Part shown: piece after piece, positions 50,501-60,375 of the stretch | How the letters are laid out: every line of letters begins with the position of its first letter | How positions within the stretch are numbered: the first letter of the stretch is position 1 | IMG/VR virus record: IMGVR_UViG_3300025120_014745 | Span: 1-64,000 of that record | Strand: one strand, 5' to 3' | Length of the DNA stretch: 64,000 nt | From: a virus | The notes under the pieces: generated by a model | Seen by the model: only the letters and a program-made list of their open reading frames with translations | Told to the model about the DNA's origin: nothing | Database searches by the model: none | Program-made: the position numbers and the translations under genes

Positions 50501-51093
50501 AGAATTTGAGGGTAAACTTTGAAGTATTATCGGATAAGTTTGACTTGAACTATACGCGGGACAAAGTAAGGATTAGATCTTTCCAAGATGCTGAAAACAT
50601 TGAAGACGGACACTTTAGTACAATAGCACCAGTTCATGAAATACTACCTAGTGAAGAAGCAACAGATGACAATCGTTTGTCTGTTGACATGTCCGTCATG
50701 AAAGGTTTGAATGATAATATGCTTCGAATGTTTGATGACTTCGACAAACTAGAAAATGCTTTTGGAAATCCAAATTTAATTTTTGGAGAAACATATCCAG
50801 AAATACGTCACTTAAGAGACGTATATTTTAATAATGTTTTAGACGTCTTGAATTTGCAAAAGTACAGAGAGTTATTCAAGTGGGTTGATAATGCTTTTGA
50901 AGAAGTGTTGTATTCTATAGTTCCAAGAACCACAAATTTCTTAGGTGTGAATTTTATTTATGAATCACATGTCTTAGAAAGAAATAGATTTAAATATTTA
51001 TATGATGAAATTTATATGAAGTCGATCCAACGAGATGGTAATAGAGGAAATCTTCTATTGTCACAGTTTGTAGCAAAAGTAAAAAAACACTAG
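47593..51093 (+). CDS. Large virion protein with two LamG/ConA-like domains
   Basis: In this 1166-residue protein residues about 185-320 (CSVDFFIKIPTQVNDNQVIF, HIYAMYDLVNDQRLKLLIND, FSGSIDDLKYFHSV) are a laminin-G/concanavalin A-like sandwich with the typical H-x-x-A-x-Y/V-x-D and G-x-I-D-D-L-x-x-F motifs. A second similar sandwich spans about 695-890 (SGSFTFEAFYNFPGGYRNNQ ... FHGMLTNLRFFSKNTTLKEF). Both are typical of carbohydrate-binding proteins and phage fibres. Between them lie helical segments (540-620) and a charged C-terminus. It is in the wedge-to-fibre part of the baseplate block and likely contacts host or virion glycans (inference). One-base overlap with its upstream neighbour. 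Confidence 0.75.
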   Translation: MSRKSLFERQTGRLFKPKIFRTTNKSAGFLQTPSSGDVKLSENFFNTNLESSSSFRYGDKKGIVSTQQLRIDWEKFENHTFFHSAVAKVNESFDRLVNFYPFEKSRKRIEKFEDDLTGYEKYILDIFPKNVGYLNFSGTQVGEATTNGTQISVVDKKGFTVGSISDLKDGQPVLDPKDNPCSVDFFIKIPTQVNDNQVIFQKRNSLANNLTIALSESNSTTKCDIHFFINSGSNFSVVSGSVSKGTFSHIYAMYDLVNDQRLKLLINDNIHSSSQQTDFGLLNYNGSNLTIATGQDARVGNTVFTNRQTFSGSIDDLKYFHSVDPVKEVKQRKRQSFYRNDADDTLKLYFKFNEPYGVYAGNNLALDSSGNSLHSYVTNFSVSNRLTGSDVPLSSEDINRNPVLFPAFPKVTTLNTRLLTTASLYDDYNPNLIINLVPKHYFQDGTQFRDYEEEMDRLQNNFSTFSSNQPGKNISEIPETQLLIKLLLSYSKYFDELKLLIDGITSFRHTSYNDYDTTPDPLLQEKAQLLNVTLPSLFSYGQTKQIFEGINLRSDARKSTKSLIELQNLIWRRIISEAPRVNLSRGTIRSIKSVFRSSGIEPDNILTIREYGGSKVKSLSASKELKRDVFKFLTFSGSIGKVTTSNTPQGYPTNIEIPKIKTTFLSGSRTQVGRPTPRGAFVNKDDINVHGVSNNTSDGLLTSGSFTFEAFYNFPGGYRNNQSLIRLHTTGTSNPSSTESVVTNLIASNDYLRLYFKDSPTDLTTRELFLTGVNIFDSDTWYVSFGKENTHDLNTVGTSSYFLRAAKQLNGDIISQYHTASIFDEHSDSVFKNISAYNTSGSFLVIGSQSFQNPGSGNLFINGSSTTADAKVTDFHGMLTNLRFFSKNTTLKEFRNRSKNYDSFGVTDPSINYNFTNASTGSYERLILNTDSKQFTTGTDAAGSIRLFDFSQNNFHFNGTNFEASKDVFKNLRVNFEVLSDKFDLNYTRDKVRIRSFQDAENIEDGHFSTIAPVHEILPSEEATDDNRLSVDMSVMKGLNDNMLRMFDDFDKLENAFGNPNLIFGETYPEIRHLRDVYFNNVLDVLNLQKYRELFKWVDNAFEEVLYSIVPRTTNFLGVNFIYESHVLERNRFKYLYDEIYMKSIQRDGNRGNLLLSQFVAKVKKH

Positions 51094-51100
51094 GTGAATT

Positions 51101-52216
51101 ATGACAAGATTATCGCCGCTATTTTTAGATAAACCTTCTTCTGGAAGAAGAGAGATATTGACTTTTTCAACGTCAATAAACAACTACATAACGTCTTCTT
51201 TGCCAGTAAACACGACAACAGCAGCAACGCAAAGAATAGGCGTAACAGTTACAAGGGCAACACCGATAAGTAGATCGTATGAAAATACTGGTGTAGGGGG
51301 TGTCAGGCTCGGTAATGTTACTGTTTATGAAAACGGAGAACCAGCTGAGCAAATAGACATGAGCCATCTAGATCTTTACAGGACTGGTAAAAACATAAGT
51401 TTATACAAACACTTTTCATCCCAAGTTTTCCGGCCGATGATTAGAATTTCACCGGAAGGCTTTTTTGAGCAAGATCGTCCGACATATATTAATCATAACA
51501 TGCAATTAAATAGTTTTGGCATGGGTTTAAACTATAAGACAGTTGATGAAAATTATATATTCATACCTTTTTTAGATTTTTCGAAAATAGTGCCAGAAGC
51601 TGTAATAAGTGGATCAGTAGCAGGTTACCCGTTTGCTTATGACGACAGAAGAGATTTTGATCATTACATGGATCCGGGCATGCCAAAACATGATGGTGCA
51701 GCTGACGTTTTTGAAGTGAGAAATTCTTTTACAACTTTTTCAGTAAGCGATGTAAGGTTGCTCGGTGTAAAATCAAGTTTTGCTGGTGGAGGTATTGAAC
51801 AAGTCCAAAAAGGAGGCGTCGCAATATCTAATCGAGTAGCTATACGTAAGTCTGTAGAGGGTAGAGAAATATTTGACGATGCTCAAGAAACTATCTTTTC
51901 CGGAAGATATAATGCTAGCGGATCAGGAACATACAAGAAGAGGGGGGACAACTTGTCTTTAAGCACAAATGCTTTCCCACTTCCGGGGTTTGTAGACAGT
52001 TCAAAATACACATTAGCACCCTTTAAAGAGAATATTGATTATCTTAGCGGGAGTTATACATTCGCAACATCAAATATGAATAATTTCCTATCAAGTTCAA
52101 GAAATTCTATAGGTGAGATAGGTACCCGTTTTAAGTCTTCGACATGCGGGTTAATATTTGGTGAAAGCAATAAGCTTGGAACAGACTCAATTGCTTTCGG
52201 AGGATTAAAGAAGTAA
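51101..52216 (+). CDS. Virion protein of unknown function
   Basis: The 371-residue product is beta-rich and has aromatic loops, with no membrane segment or known domain. Features are the SSGRREILTFSTSINNYITS start, HFSSQVFRPMIRISPEGFFE, a Gly/Ser-rich central area and the end NKLGTDSIAFGGLKK. The sequence GGGIEQVQKGGVAISNRV is striking but not a family mark I know. Its location between two LamG-containing proteins in the late block suggests a baseplate or fibre connector. AGGTGA precedes the ATG. The stop overlaps the next start by one base (TAATG). Confidence 0.65.
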   Translation: MTRLSPLFLDKPSSGRREILTFSTSINNYITSSLPVNTTTAATQRIGVTVTRATPISRSYENTGVGGVRLGNVTVYENGEPAEQIDMSHLDLYRTGKNISLYKHFSSQVFRPMIRISPEGFFEQDRPTYINHNMQLNSFGMGLNYKTVDENYIFIPFLDFSKIVPEAVISGSVAGYPFAYDDRRDFDHYMDPGMPKHDGAADVFEVRNSFTTFSVSDVRLLGVKSSFAGGGIEQVQKGGVAISNRVAIRKSVEGREIFDDAQETIFSGRYNASGSGTYKKRGDNLSLSTNAFPLPGFVDSSKYTLAPFKENIDYLSGSYTFATSNMNNFLSSSRNSIGEIGTRFKSSTCGLIFGESNKLGTDSIAFGGLKK

Positions 52217-55200
52217 TGCCAAAGAAAAAACCAGATACAATTGCTGTAAGTCAATACTCGTTGTTATCAAATTTTACTGCTGCAGATCTTGCTGGAAATG
52301 CATCATCATTCACTTATAGTAGTAGTGACAAATTAAAACTGTGGCTAGATATTACCAATACAATAGCAGATCGATCAGATCAAAGCAGTTCAATTTCTTC
52401 TACTGAATATGAAAATGGAGGTGGAGCTTCAACTTCATTCTTCACAACAACTTTAGGGGGAAATTACACTTTTAACACAGCAAAATTTGATGATAGCGAT
52501 AATATAAATGGAAAAGTTACATACTCTAGTGCACCAACGCCGATATCACCGACAGACGGAGCTGGTAATAACAGATCTTTTTCTTTAAGTTTGTGGTTCC
52601 AGCGGAACAGTGATCATGCCAGTTCAAGTTTTAGTACAGGTGGGTTGTTTTCTTTAGGTAGTTCAACGAAAAATGAAGAAGTTCAGGTAAAAATTAACGA
52701 AAACAATGGTAACCTAACTTTTGTAGTCCGGGACACAACCAATGGACAATTTTTTCAAGCAATTTGTACAGTCTCAACAGCTTCTTTTCATGACAAATTT
52801 GCTCATCTAGTGTGTGTTTATGATCATACAGAAGGGACGCATGCAGGATTAAAAGTTTATATTAATGGTGTTGATCAAAGTGCCGCGACAGGTGGATCTG
52901 GAACACCTGTAGTTAGAGGTGATGTATCAACTTTGCTTATAGGGTCGATTGCCAACGGCTCGAGCGAGTTTGATGGTAACATTTCTGAAATTGCTTTCTT
53001 TCTCGATAAAGTATTGACTGTGTCTGAAATAAATGCTATTTATTCAGCAACATTATACGGTGTAGCATCAGTAACAACTCATTATGATTCCGGATATTTA
53101 AATAATCCGACAAGACTATTGTTACGTGATGACGATAACTGTTCAGGAAGGTACCCCACAATACACAGAATGCATCGGGCAGGTACAGCCGGTATAAAAC
53201 AAAACATTGCGTTTAACGATAAACACACAGTAAGATACGGAACTCGCATAACTGACAATTTTGATATACTGAACGTGAAAAGAAAAACACAGAGGACAAA
53301 GTCAGTTGATGCAACACGGTGGTTAACATCAAGTAAAGATGTAAGACTCCAAAGAGAAAACGAAGGCGCATTAATATCAGCTTTTGGGACTACATCAGAT
53401 GATCCAGCAGAAGTGAAAAAAGGTATCTTGATGTTAGGCGGCATACCAGACGCAGAAGGGCGCTGGTTAAGAACAAAGGAAAAAGTATCAAAACCGACAC
53501 TTGTCTTTTCTGTATTACAAGGTCCATACAATACGGGTAACGACAGCGACTTTTCAACTTTAAGACTCTACCAAGGCTCTCTATCAGACACACTTGCAGT
53601 ACAAGTTAGTACAACTGGAACATCTGGATCTTGGAAGACCATACCCATAATAAAAGAATTTATTTCAAACAATGCATCGTCTGATCTAGTCAATAGCACT
53701 GGTGAGTTAGTACATCAGCCCATTAATATTGTGATTAGTGATGAAGGCGGCCCGGTTCAAAATTTGGCTCAAAAACGACCAATGCTTACTGTAAAAGTCG
53801 ACTTGCACGTTTTTAGTTCAGCTGGATACGTTGAACCTTTTTATATTCGCTTTATACAATCAACAGTATCAGATAATAACAAGACGCACTGGGCATTGTC
53901 AGACGTCGATATTATCTCGCGCGATCAACAAGTCAGGTATCCTTACCTAGATGAAACAAATGATGTAGCGTCTTTATTTCATAGAAGCGGATCGATTGCA
54001 CACCCCAACTTTCCGGGTGATATTATAACGACAGGTTCATCGATATCAAATGTTTCTGACACAAGAAACTTACCTTTTGATGAACAAAAAAATACACCTT
54101 TTAAAGATGACCATGTATTGATAGTTGAACCTGATAGCTTTTTCTCAGTTGTTACCTCACCCCAGGTGGTCCCTGGCTTTAGTTCTGGTTTATTGAGTAA
54201 AACAAAATTTGAGTATGATTTAAGCACATCTAAGCAAACTACGATTGGAGTCGCAAACCCCACAGCCGCCGGAGTAGGTGAGTACGATGCAGCAGCTGAT
54301 ATAGGCCAGCCTATGATGTGTTACTGGAATGCAACGCTTAGTAGGTGGGAAACAATTGGTAACTTGCGCCCCAATGTCGACACAGGCTTCAGTCTCGCGA
54401 GTCAACAAGAAGTCATTACGTCTTCAATGGCCGGATTCTCAAATTTTGGCGTTTGTGCATCCGGTTCAGGTGCAGATCGAACCAGTGATAGCACACTTAC
54501 CCTTGTTGATCAAAATTTAATTAGTGCACAGAATAGAGTTATTGATACGTTTGGATTCCCTTTTTCAGGAAGATATTTCGCTTCATCAAGCCAGGTTGTA
54601 AAAGCTAGTAGTCTAGGTATCACTAAACCTTTTTTACTTGAAGCGCTAAGAATTGACTACCAAGCAATGCACGGCACACCTCTTGTGAATGGTTTCTTTA
54701 TGTCAAATAATGATACTAATGGAAATAACAACGCAGAAATACCACTTAGTAATGCAATTAACGTGAAAGGAAATAACTTTTTCATACTAAGACAAAGCAA
54801 AAATAATCATCATGTTCGCATAAAAGTAACCGGTTCGATTGAAGAGTTTGAGTATACAGATCAAATACCTGGTTTGTTTGATTTAGACTTAGACGGAATT
54901 AAAGAGACTTATGTTGACAGTGTTAGGGACTTAGTTACTTATGCACAAAACATATACATACATTCTAATTCCTCTGGGTTGGAACGGTCAGCGGGCAGCA
55001 TAACATTCCCAGACATTTTAAATATGCTTTCTGATCGAGACCAAGTTACTGTCTTACACGGCAGTTCGAAAACAAACTATACTGGGAGTTATAGCATTAA
55101 TGCAAAAACTCGTATAACACCTGCACTGCCAGGTATAGTGAATATAAGTTTGGGATCGATTTCTGGTTCTAGTGGTGATATCAGAACTAGTCCTGTTTTT

Positions 55201-56517
55201 CTAGAAAAAACTAAAAATGGTAGGTCTAATGGCGTTTTTACTAATGACGCTAGAGCACTGACAAACAACTATAGTGGATTCAAATTATCCAATGAATCAA
55301 CAGAGATTGTTTACCCGGTCAAATCGGGTGGCACCCTTGGTAAAGAAGGAACGTCAGTGATGTTACCGGAAACTGATAATTTAGATCTTAACTCACCCTA
55401 CATTATATTTCCCGAAGATGACTTAGTATTTGGCTGGGGTTTTTCGCTACCAAACTACTCTTACAACTTACAGTCAACGATATTAAGAAATGGTTACGCA
55501 AATCAATTTAAATTATTTGGAAATTCCAAATTAACGCTATTTGGTTCACAAATTAAAGATCGAGTTGAGTTTCATGAAGGCTTAAATCAGAACTTAACAA
55601 CAAATGCTATTCATGAGGTGATAGGTAACGAGCCTGTTATTGACCAGTACCAGATCGCTACTAGAGGTGAGATGACAGGTAGTTTGACTGATAACTTCCC
55701 ATTTGCAACAAGGTTCCGAACTTCACCGGAGAGTGATCAACAAATAGCTTACGTAATCGGTAGAGTGATTGTCCCTGCTGATGAATCATTAGCTGACAAT
55801 ACACAGCAGCGAAATTGGATTGCGGGTAATAATCCTGTTGCTAGGGTCGGAGCAGAGTGGTCCACGATAAACAGAGGGTATTCCAACACATTTAAGATTA
55901 TTGCAAATACATCCGGTAATAATCTAGTCGACGCACTAGTACGTATTTTAAATAATAATAAACCTGCACACGGCGGAAAACCTGTGGGCGGCTCACTTTT
56001 GCACCAAATACAACCTTTTATCCAGTGTACTGATGTCCAAAAAACATTTAAAGACGCAACGATTAATAACTTAAGCAAAAATGAGACTGAGGGTTCTGCG
56101 CAGAATTACATGTATTTTACTAGCCAAACAACCCCATCTTCAATAAGCAGACTAGGTGGGTCACCTAAACACTATTTTAATGCAAAACACTTCGGTCTAT
56201 TTTCAGATAGAATAAGACAGGGCTTTGACAGCCGTTTTGTGCGAATACCTAAAGGCACTCGAGCTAACGTCGCAGCTGCGTCTGTCGCAGCTTCGACAGA
56301 TGGCCCAGTCAGTGTTCGTTTTGTAAAGGAGACAGTTATAAATGATGGGTCAGAAATAACAGGATCACAAACTAGTTCAACAGCTTATTCATTAATATCA
56401 GCGGGTGATATTAGTGGTACTAAGGAATCGAGATTTCAAAGTTCGAACGTAAGTTTAGCAGCAACTTCGTCAATTCCGTTTAAGGAAGATACAATAAGTA
56501 ATAGAACTTACGCATAA
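52216..56517 (+). CDS. Giant virion protein with N-terminal LamG domain
   Basis: In this 1433-residue protein an N-terminal LamG/ConA-like domain at about 110-275 has FSLSLWFQRNSDHASS, DKFAHLVCVYDHTEGTHAGL plus KVYINGVDQSAATGG, and FDGNISEIAFFLDKVLTVSE, the classic sandwich pattern. The remainder is a long Ser/Asn/Thr-rich beta-structure without close repeats, ending in a Ser-rich tail. No catalytic motif is visible, including in the 300-residue middle. Size, position and composition fit a long peripheral tail fibre or baseplate arm. It begins in the previous stop and is followed by a short gap with a GGAGAG site. Confidence 0.75.
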   Translation: MPKKKPDTIAVSQYSLLSNFTAADLAGNASSFTYSSSDKLKLWLDITNTIADRSDQSSSISSTEYENGGGASTSFFTTTLGGNYTFNTAKFDDSDNINGKVTYSSAPTPISPTDGAGNNRSFSLSLWFQRNSDHASSSFSTGGLFSLGSSTKNEEVQVKINENNGNLTFVVRDTTNGQFFQAICTVSTASFHDKFAHLVCVYDHTEGTHAGLKVYINGVDQSAATGGSGTPVVRGDVSTLLIGSIANGSSEFDGNISEIAFFLDKVLTVSEINAIYSATLYGVASVTTHYDSGYLNNPTRLLLRDDDNCSGRYPTIHRMHRAGTAGIKQNIAFNDKHTVRYGTRITDNFDILNVKRKTQRTKSVDATRWLTSSKDVRLQRENEGALISAFGTTSDDPAEVKKGILMLGGIPDAEGRWLRTKEKVSKPTLVFSVLQGPYNTGNDSDFSTLRLYQGSLSDTLAVQVSTTGTSGSWKTIPIIKEFISNNASSDLVNSTGELVHQPINIVISDEGGPVQNLAQKRPMLTVKVDLHVFSSAGYVEPFYIRFIQSTVSDNNKTHWALSDVDIISRDQQVRYPYLDETNDVASLFHRSGSIAHPNFPGDIITTGSSISNVSDTRNLPFDEQKNTPFKDDHVLIVEPDSFFSVVTSPQVVPGFSSGLLSKTKFEYDLSTSKQTTIGVANPTAAGVGEYDAAADIGQPMMCYWNATLSRWETIGNLRPNVDTGFSLASQQEVITSSMAGFSNFGVCASGSGADRTSDSTLTLVDQNLISAQNRVIDTFGFPFSGRYFASSSQVVKASSLGITKPFLLEALRIDYQAMHGTPLVNGFFMSNNDTNGNNNAEIPLSNAINVKGNNFFILRQSKNNHHVRIKVTGSIEEFEYTDQIPGLFDLDLDGIKETYVDSVRDLVTYAQNIYIHSNSSGLERSAGSITFPDILNMLSDRDQVTVLHGSSKTNYTGSYSINAKTRITPALPGIVNISLGSISGSSGDIRTSPVFLEKTKNGRSNGVFTNDARALTNNYSGFKLSNESTEIVYPVKSGGTLGKEGTSVMLPETDNLDLNSPYIIFPEDDLVFGWGFSLPNYSYNLQSTILRNGYANQFKLFGNSKLTLFGSQIKDRVEFHEGLNQNLTTNAIHEVIGNEPVIDQYQIATRGEMTGSLTDNFPFATRFRTSPESDQQIAYVIGRVIVPADESLADNTQQRNWIAGNNPVARVGAEWSTINRGYSNTFKIIANTSGNNLVDALVRILNNNKPAHGGKPVGGSLLHQIQPFIQCTDVQKTFKDATINNLSKNETEGSAQNYMYFTSQTTPSSISRLGGSPKHYFNAKHFGLFSDRIRQGFDSRFVRIPKGTRANVAAASVAASTDGPVSVRFVKETVINDGSEITGSQTSSTAYSLISAGDISGTKESRFQSSNVSLAATSSIPFKEDTISNRTYA

Positions 56518-56545
56518 ATTTTCTGCGGAGAGATAATTAAAGAAT

Positions 56546-57607
56546 ATGGGTATATTAAATAAAAAGACAAGATTTATAGATTTAGTTGTCACACAGGAAG
56601 GAAAGCGACAAATCGCTGCTGGAAAGTTGCGAGCAGAATTTGCGTCGCTATCAGATTGCAATGCATTCTATGAGATTGGTGAAGAGTACTCAGTAGCGAA
56701 CAGACTTTATTTTGAAGTTATGGATCGACCTGAAAATGCAATTGTATTAGAAAAGGACGATAGCGGTCGACTTTTTACGTTTAATTTTTCGCCAACAGGT
56801 AGTTTAGTAGGCGATAATATTTTTTTAAAAGACACACAGATTACTGGTAGCTTGCATCTAAAAGCAGCAACAGGTACCGATTATAGAATTGGTGAAAACT
56901 CTGTATTAGATTCGTCATTGAGACATTTTGTCCAAAATTATTTTATTGGAACAGAAGATCATTTAGTAAAGAATGAGTTTCAAGTAAATAAGAACGATAT
57001 AACATTTACGATCCAAAATGGTCAGCCTTTTGCTGGATCACCATTGAGAGAAGTGATCAATGTCAATGATGCTGATCCATTTTTTTTAGATTCTAAATTA
57101 GCGCATATAGATAATTTCCAGTTTTTACCTCCAAGAAACTCAAATGGAACAGAATATGGCAGTCATACTGACTTGAGAAGTACTAGTCGAGAAAATTGGG
57201 AAGACATAAAAGCTTTATTTGGTGAAGATGCCAGCTTGACTGAAGATACTGCTAATTCAGCTAATGATGGTAACATGGCAAATAATTTAGCAGGAGTCCC
57301 GGGATATTTGAGTCAGAAGTTATTGCAACAAGGTAAATTACCGAGTCCACCAGGTCTTCCTCCAAAACAGTTTGAAACAATTAAGTTTTTAAAAACATCG
57401 ACAGACAATAATTTATTAATACAGATTTATGAAGATTCAATCGACGCGACTATGAAAAAGTTAGATGTTATTGACGCTGGCGTTTTTGTCGATAATGAAG
57501 ATGTAAATCGAAGATATGAAAAACGAGTACTTTATGTAGGTAAAGTCTTGTATGATGACTTAAATATTCCTACATTCATAAACATTTTTACCCTTGTAAT
57601 GGATTGA
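56546..57607 (+). CDS. Virion/baseplate protein of unknown function
   Basis: The 353-residue product starts MGILNKKTRFIDLVVTQEGK followed by a Gln/Ala segment (RQIAAGKLRAEFASLSDCN), a pattern I recall from structural proteins in large marine myoviruses (the TRFIDLVVTQEG motif) but cannot name. The central part has acidic loops, and the end is a hydrophobic helix (PTFINIFTLVMD). Its stop is three bases before the next gene. GCGGAGAG is 22 bases before the ATG, so the start is not strongly fixed; no other ATG is nearer. Confidence 0.65.
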   Translation: MGILNKKTRFIDLVVTQEGKRQIAAGKLRAEFASLSDCNAFYEIGEEYSVANRLYFEVMDRPENAIVLEKDDSGRLFTFNFSPTGSLVGDNIFLKDTQITGSLHLKAATGTDYRIGENSVLDSSLRHFVQNYFIGTEDHLVKNEFQVNKNDITFTIQNGQPFAGSPLREVINVNDADPFFLDSKLAHIDNFQFLPPRNSNGTEYGSHTDLRSTSRENWEDIKALFGEDASLTEDTANSANDGNMANNLAGVPGYLSQKLLQQGKLPSPPGLPPKQFETIKFLKTSTDNNLLIQIYEDSIDATMKKLDVIDAGVFVDNEDVNRRYEKRVLYVGKVLYDDLNIPTFINIFTLVMD

Positions 57608-57610
57608 CAA

Positions 57611-60367
57611 ATGTATGTTAAAGTAAAAAAACAAAATTTTCCTATTCTTGACTTAGTACCTCGAGCAGCAGTCACTGAAAACATTGTGAGCTTAATACCG
57701 AAAGTCACATCAGTTAAAGAAACAAATGATAGGGACGGAAAAACAGATCTCTTTTTAGAACTTGAATTATATGCACGCGTAAACGCTTCAAATTTTAAAA
57801 ATAACGTTAACGACCCAACCACATCGACACCTACTGAAATAGAAGTAAGATTGTCAAAATACTCATTGCAGCATTATAGCAAAAAAGCCAATGAAAAAGC
57901 TTCTGATAAAATTAAAAACAAAACACGATCTAAGAAGCGATCCCTGAGGGGTAAAGTTAATGTGAGCAAGCCAGTTAGTCCCATGTTAACTTCAGCATTT
58001 TTAAGCCCGAGTCAGTTAGTGACTGCTGTGTCCGTAACCAGCCAACATTCAATAAATACAAAAAAATCTTTATATGAAGGTACAATATTAGCTGGAAAGA
58101 TTGATTTGGCTAGTATTACTAGTCCTGTCATAAAAAGAGAAAAGCTAATTATAGATAAAGTAGGGACAACATACCAACACGCAATTGATGTGAAAACAGT
58201 ACACGATTCTAAATCATTTTCGCAAGTCTATAACAGTATGATTGAAATGAACGAAGATCCTGCTAGAATATTCCAGCAAGGGTTTATGAAAACATCTTTT
58301 AAACACAGGAAAGGTGGTATTTTAACATCTACAAATAAAAAAAATGACAGGCATAGAAAGGTATTAGATCCGATATTTAAAAATATTGAAAGTAGTATTA
58401 AAGCAATATCAAAGTCGCAGTACAAGATATCAACAGCGTCTGTTGAAGAAACACTGACAAAAGTAAAAACAAAGATTAGTATCAATTTTTCTAAATTACA
58501 ATCGCTTGGAGAAACGTTTTACGTATTGCTGATAACAAAAAATCACTTAGGTATAAACTTAGAAGCGCAGAGTTACGAGGTTTTTTTAAGTGATATTGAA
58601 GATCAACTTGAAAGTAAGACGACAAATTACGCCATGACACCTGTTCGGCTTAATACAGGTGTATCGATATTAAATATTGGTACTAGTGATGAGAAAAAAA
58701 AGGTCGACCTAAACTTACATGCTAAAAAATTAAAAGTAAGTAAGCCTTTTGAAATGTGTTACTATGAAGATTTTGGCAGAATAGTTGTTGCACCAAATCA
58801 AAAAGTCAAAATACAAGATGGCGTAGCAGGCGGTTCATCCCGATCCCCTACAAACTTTAAAAGAAGTGAGAGCGTCTTTTATAGAACGACACTAAATTAT
58901 GGTCAAAAAAGATATTTTAATGCAAAATCAGTTAGTGACAAGAGTCGACACAAAAATGAAATGACGCCTCACTTAACAATTATCGCAAAAATTAGTAATG
59001 ATGACGAATCTTTTAATCTAGAGGTCTCTAATATATCTGAGAATATTTTGGCAATTAGGCCCGGTAAATATGTTTTCAAGGGCGAAACACCCGCAACATC
59101 AAAATTATTGCCAATTTTTCCAAGCATAGATCCTCTCGAAAGATATACCAAAACTCAAGGCGGATCAACCATTAAATTTAAAGATTTTGATGTTTATCGA
59201 ACAACTAGTTACAAGTATGTAGTAGAATGTATCATGAAGAATGGAGAGAAAAAACTAGCATCTGCATTTTTTATTGAAAAGTTTGAAGAGAGAACTGGTG
59301 CAATAAATTTTGATAATTTCAGTACGTCAAATTATACTCCTGCTGGTGGCGTTTCAGACTTTACTGGTGTAAGCAGTCTCGGTGATATTACAAGACGCGT
59401 TGAAGGTAATTTTCTCGTAATACAAACCGCAACGGAAATAGATGAAATACTTAAAAACATGTTCGGTAATCTTTTTGAATTATTTAAAGACAAATTAAAG
59501 ACAATTAGAGCTGTCCAAAGTGTTGTAAGATCAATTGAAATATCTAGGATCGATCATTTAACCGGTCGTATTTCTCCTGTAACAACAGTGACGCCAGACG
59601 AGAAAGGCTTCTGTCAATTTATGGATGAAGAAGCACCTGTCTATTCTAATCTGACTTACAAGTTAACACCTAGATTGATTCCAACCCAAGATTTAATACA
59701 GGCAGTCCAAGCAGCAACAAAATTTCTAGCTGCAAGAAACATATTTAAAACGTCAAGGTTTAATTTAGCTGCTTCTAAAAGTAGAAAAGAAGAAAGTAGA
59801 CAAAATATAATAAGCAGTGTAGGCTCCAAGTATGCAAAACGTGAAAGCTTTCTTAAGGGTCTAATAGCTTCACCAGAATATGCAGCTGCTCGTGAAAACC
59901 TAGACTTATTTTTAGATAATTCGACTGGTGATGTAGCATATTTTAACGTTCCCGGTTTGGATATAACAAAAAGGGCAAAAGATATAAAAATAGATAATGC
60001 CTCAGTTACTTTAATTGAAGCAATTGAAGATTTTACATTTAAATCACACGCAAAACCACTCCAACAAAAAGGCTCTTCTAAAATAAGAGATGTGAAGTCT
60101 CGCAAGACTAGCTACTATGATTTAAACTTCAATATTTCGGGGAACGACGCTTTTGTAGACTTTTACGTAATGTTTGTAAAAGAAAACAATGAAGTTTATT
60201 TAGATGGGATAATGCATAGTATTGATAGCTATTCAGCATCAATGAAATACGCTTACCTCGTCGAGCATAATGGCGGGTTTGGTATTGCTGAGTACTACAT
60301 TGTTCCGTTTTATAAAGACGGCCATATCGGCGCGCCAAAGCTAGTAACAGCAAACAAATTATATTAA
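57611..60367 (+). CDS. Large virion protein of unknown function
   Basis: The 918-residue product is very basic in the first third (KKANEKASDKIKNKTRSKK at about 95-113), then shows long beta-rich stretches, a helical middle (IDEILKNMFGNLFELFKDKL) and an aromatic C-terminus (AYLVEHNGGFGIAEYYIVPF). No domain is recognised. Its length and place among LamG-bearing structural genes suggest a baseplate or fibre-hinge component. There is no obvious ribosome-binding site and only a 3-base gap after the previous stop, so translation is likely coupled. AAGGA at its end serves the next gene. Confidence 0.65.
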   Translation: MYVKVKKQNFPILDLVPRAAVTENIVSLIPKVTSVKETNDRDGKTDLFLELELYARVNASNFKNNVNDPTTSTPTEIEVRLSKYSLQHYSKKANEKASDKIKNKTRSKKRSLRGKVNVSKPVSPMLTSAFLSPSQLVTAVSVTSQHSINTKKSLYEGTILAGKIDLASITSPVIKREKLIIDKVGTTYQHAIDVKTVHDSKSFSQVYNSMIEMNEDPARIFQQGFMKTSFKHRKGGILTSTNKKNDRHRKVLDPIFKNIESSIKAISKSQYKISTASVEETLTKVKTKISINFSKLQSLGETFYVLLITKNHLGINLEAQSYEVFLSDIEDQLESKTTNYAMTPVRLNTGVSILNIGTSDEKKKVDLNLHAKKLKVSKPFEMCYYEDFGRIVVAPNQKVKIQDGVAGGSSRSPTNFKRSESVFYRTTLNYGQKRYFNAKSVSDKSRHKNEMTPHLTIIAKISNDDESFNLEVSNISENILAIRPGKYVFKGETPATSKLLPIFPSIDPLERYTKTQGGSTIKFKDFDVYRTTSYKYVVECIMKNGEKKLASAFFIEKFEERTGAINFDNFSTSNYTPAGGVSDFTGVSSLGDITRRVEGNFLVIQTATEIDEILKNMFGNLFELFKDKLKTIRAVQSVVRSIEISRIDHLTGRISPVTTVTPDEKGFCQFMDEEAPVYSNLTYKLTPRLIPTQDLIQAVQAATKFLAARNIFKTSRFNLAASKSRKEESRQNIISSVGSKYAKRESFLKGLIASPEYAAARENLDLFLDNSTGDVAYFNVPGLDITKRAKDIKIDNASVTLIEAIEDFTFKSHAKPLQQKGSSKIRDVKSRKTSYYDLNFNISGNDAFVDFYVMFVKENNEVYLDGIMHSIDSYSASMKYAYLVEHNGGFGIAEYYIVPFYKDGHIGAPKLVTANKLY

Positions 60368-60375
60368 GGAATTCA

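Noticed and set aside
53082-53531. 149-residue minus-strand frame
   Set aside because: It is inside a giant virion gene with continuous sense coding; no start signals or motifs are seen.
59656-60105. 149-residue minus-strand frame
   Set aside because: It is antisense to the 918-residue virion gene and shows only low-complexity Leu/Ser composition.
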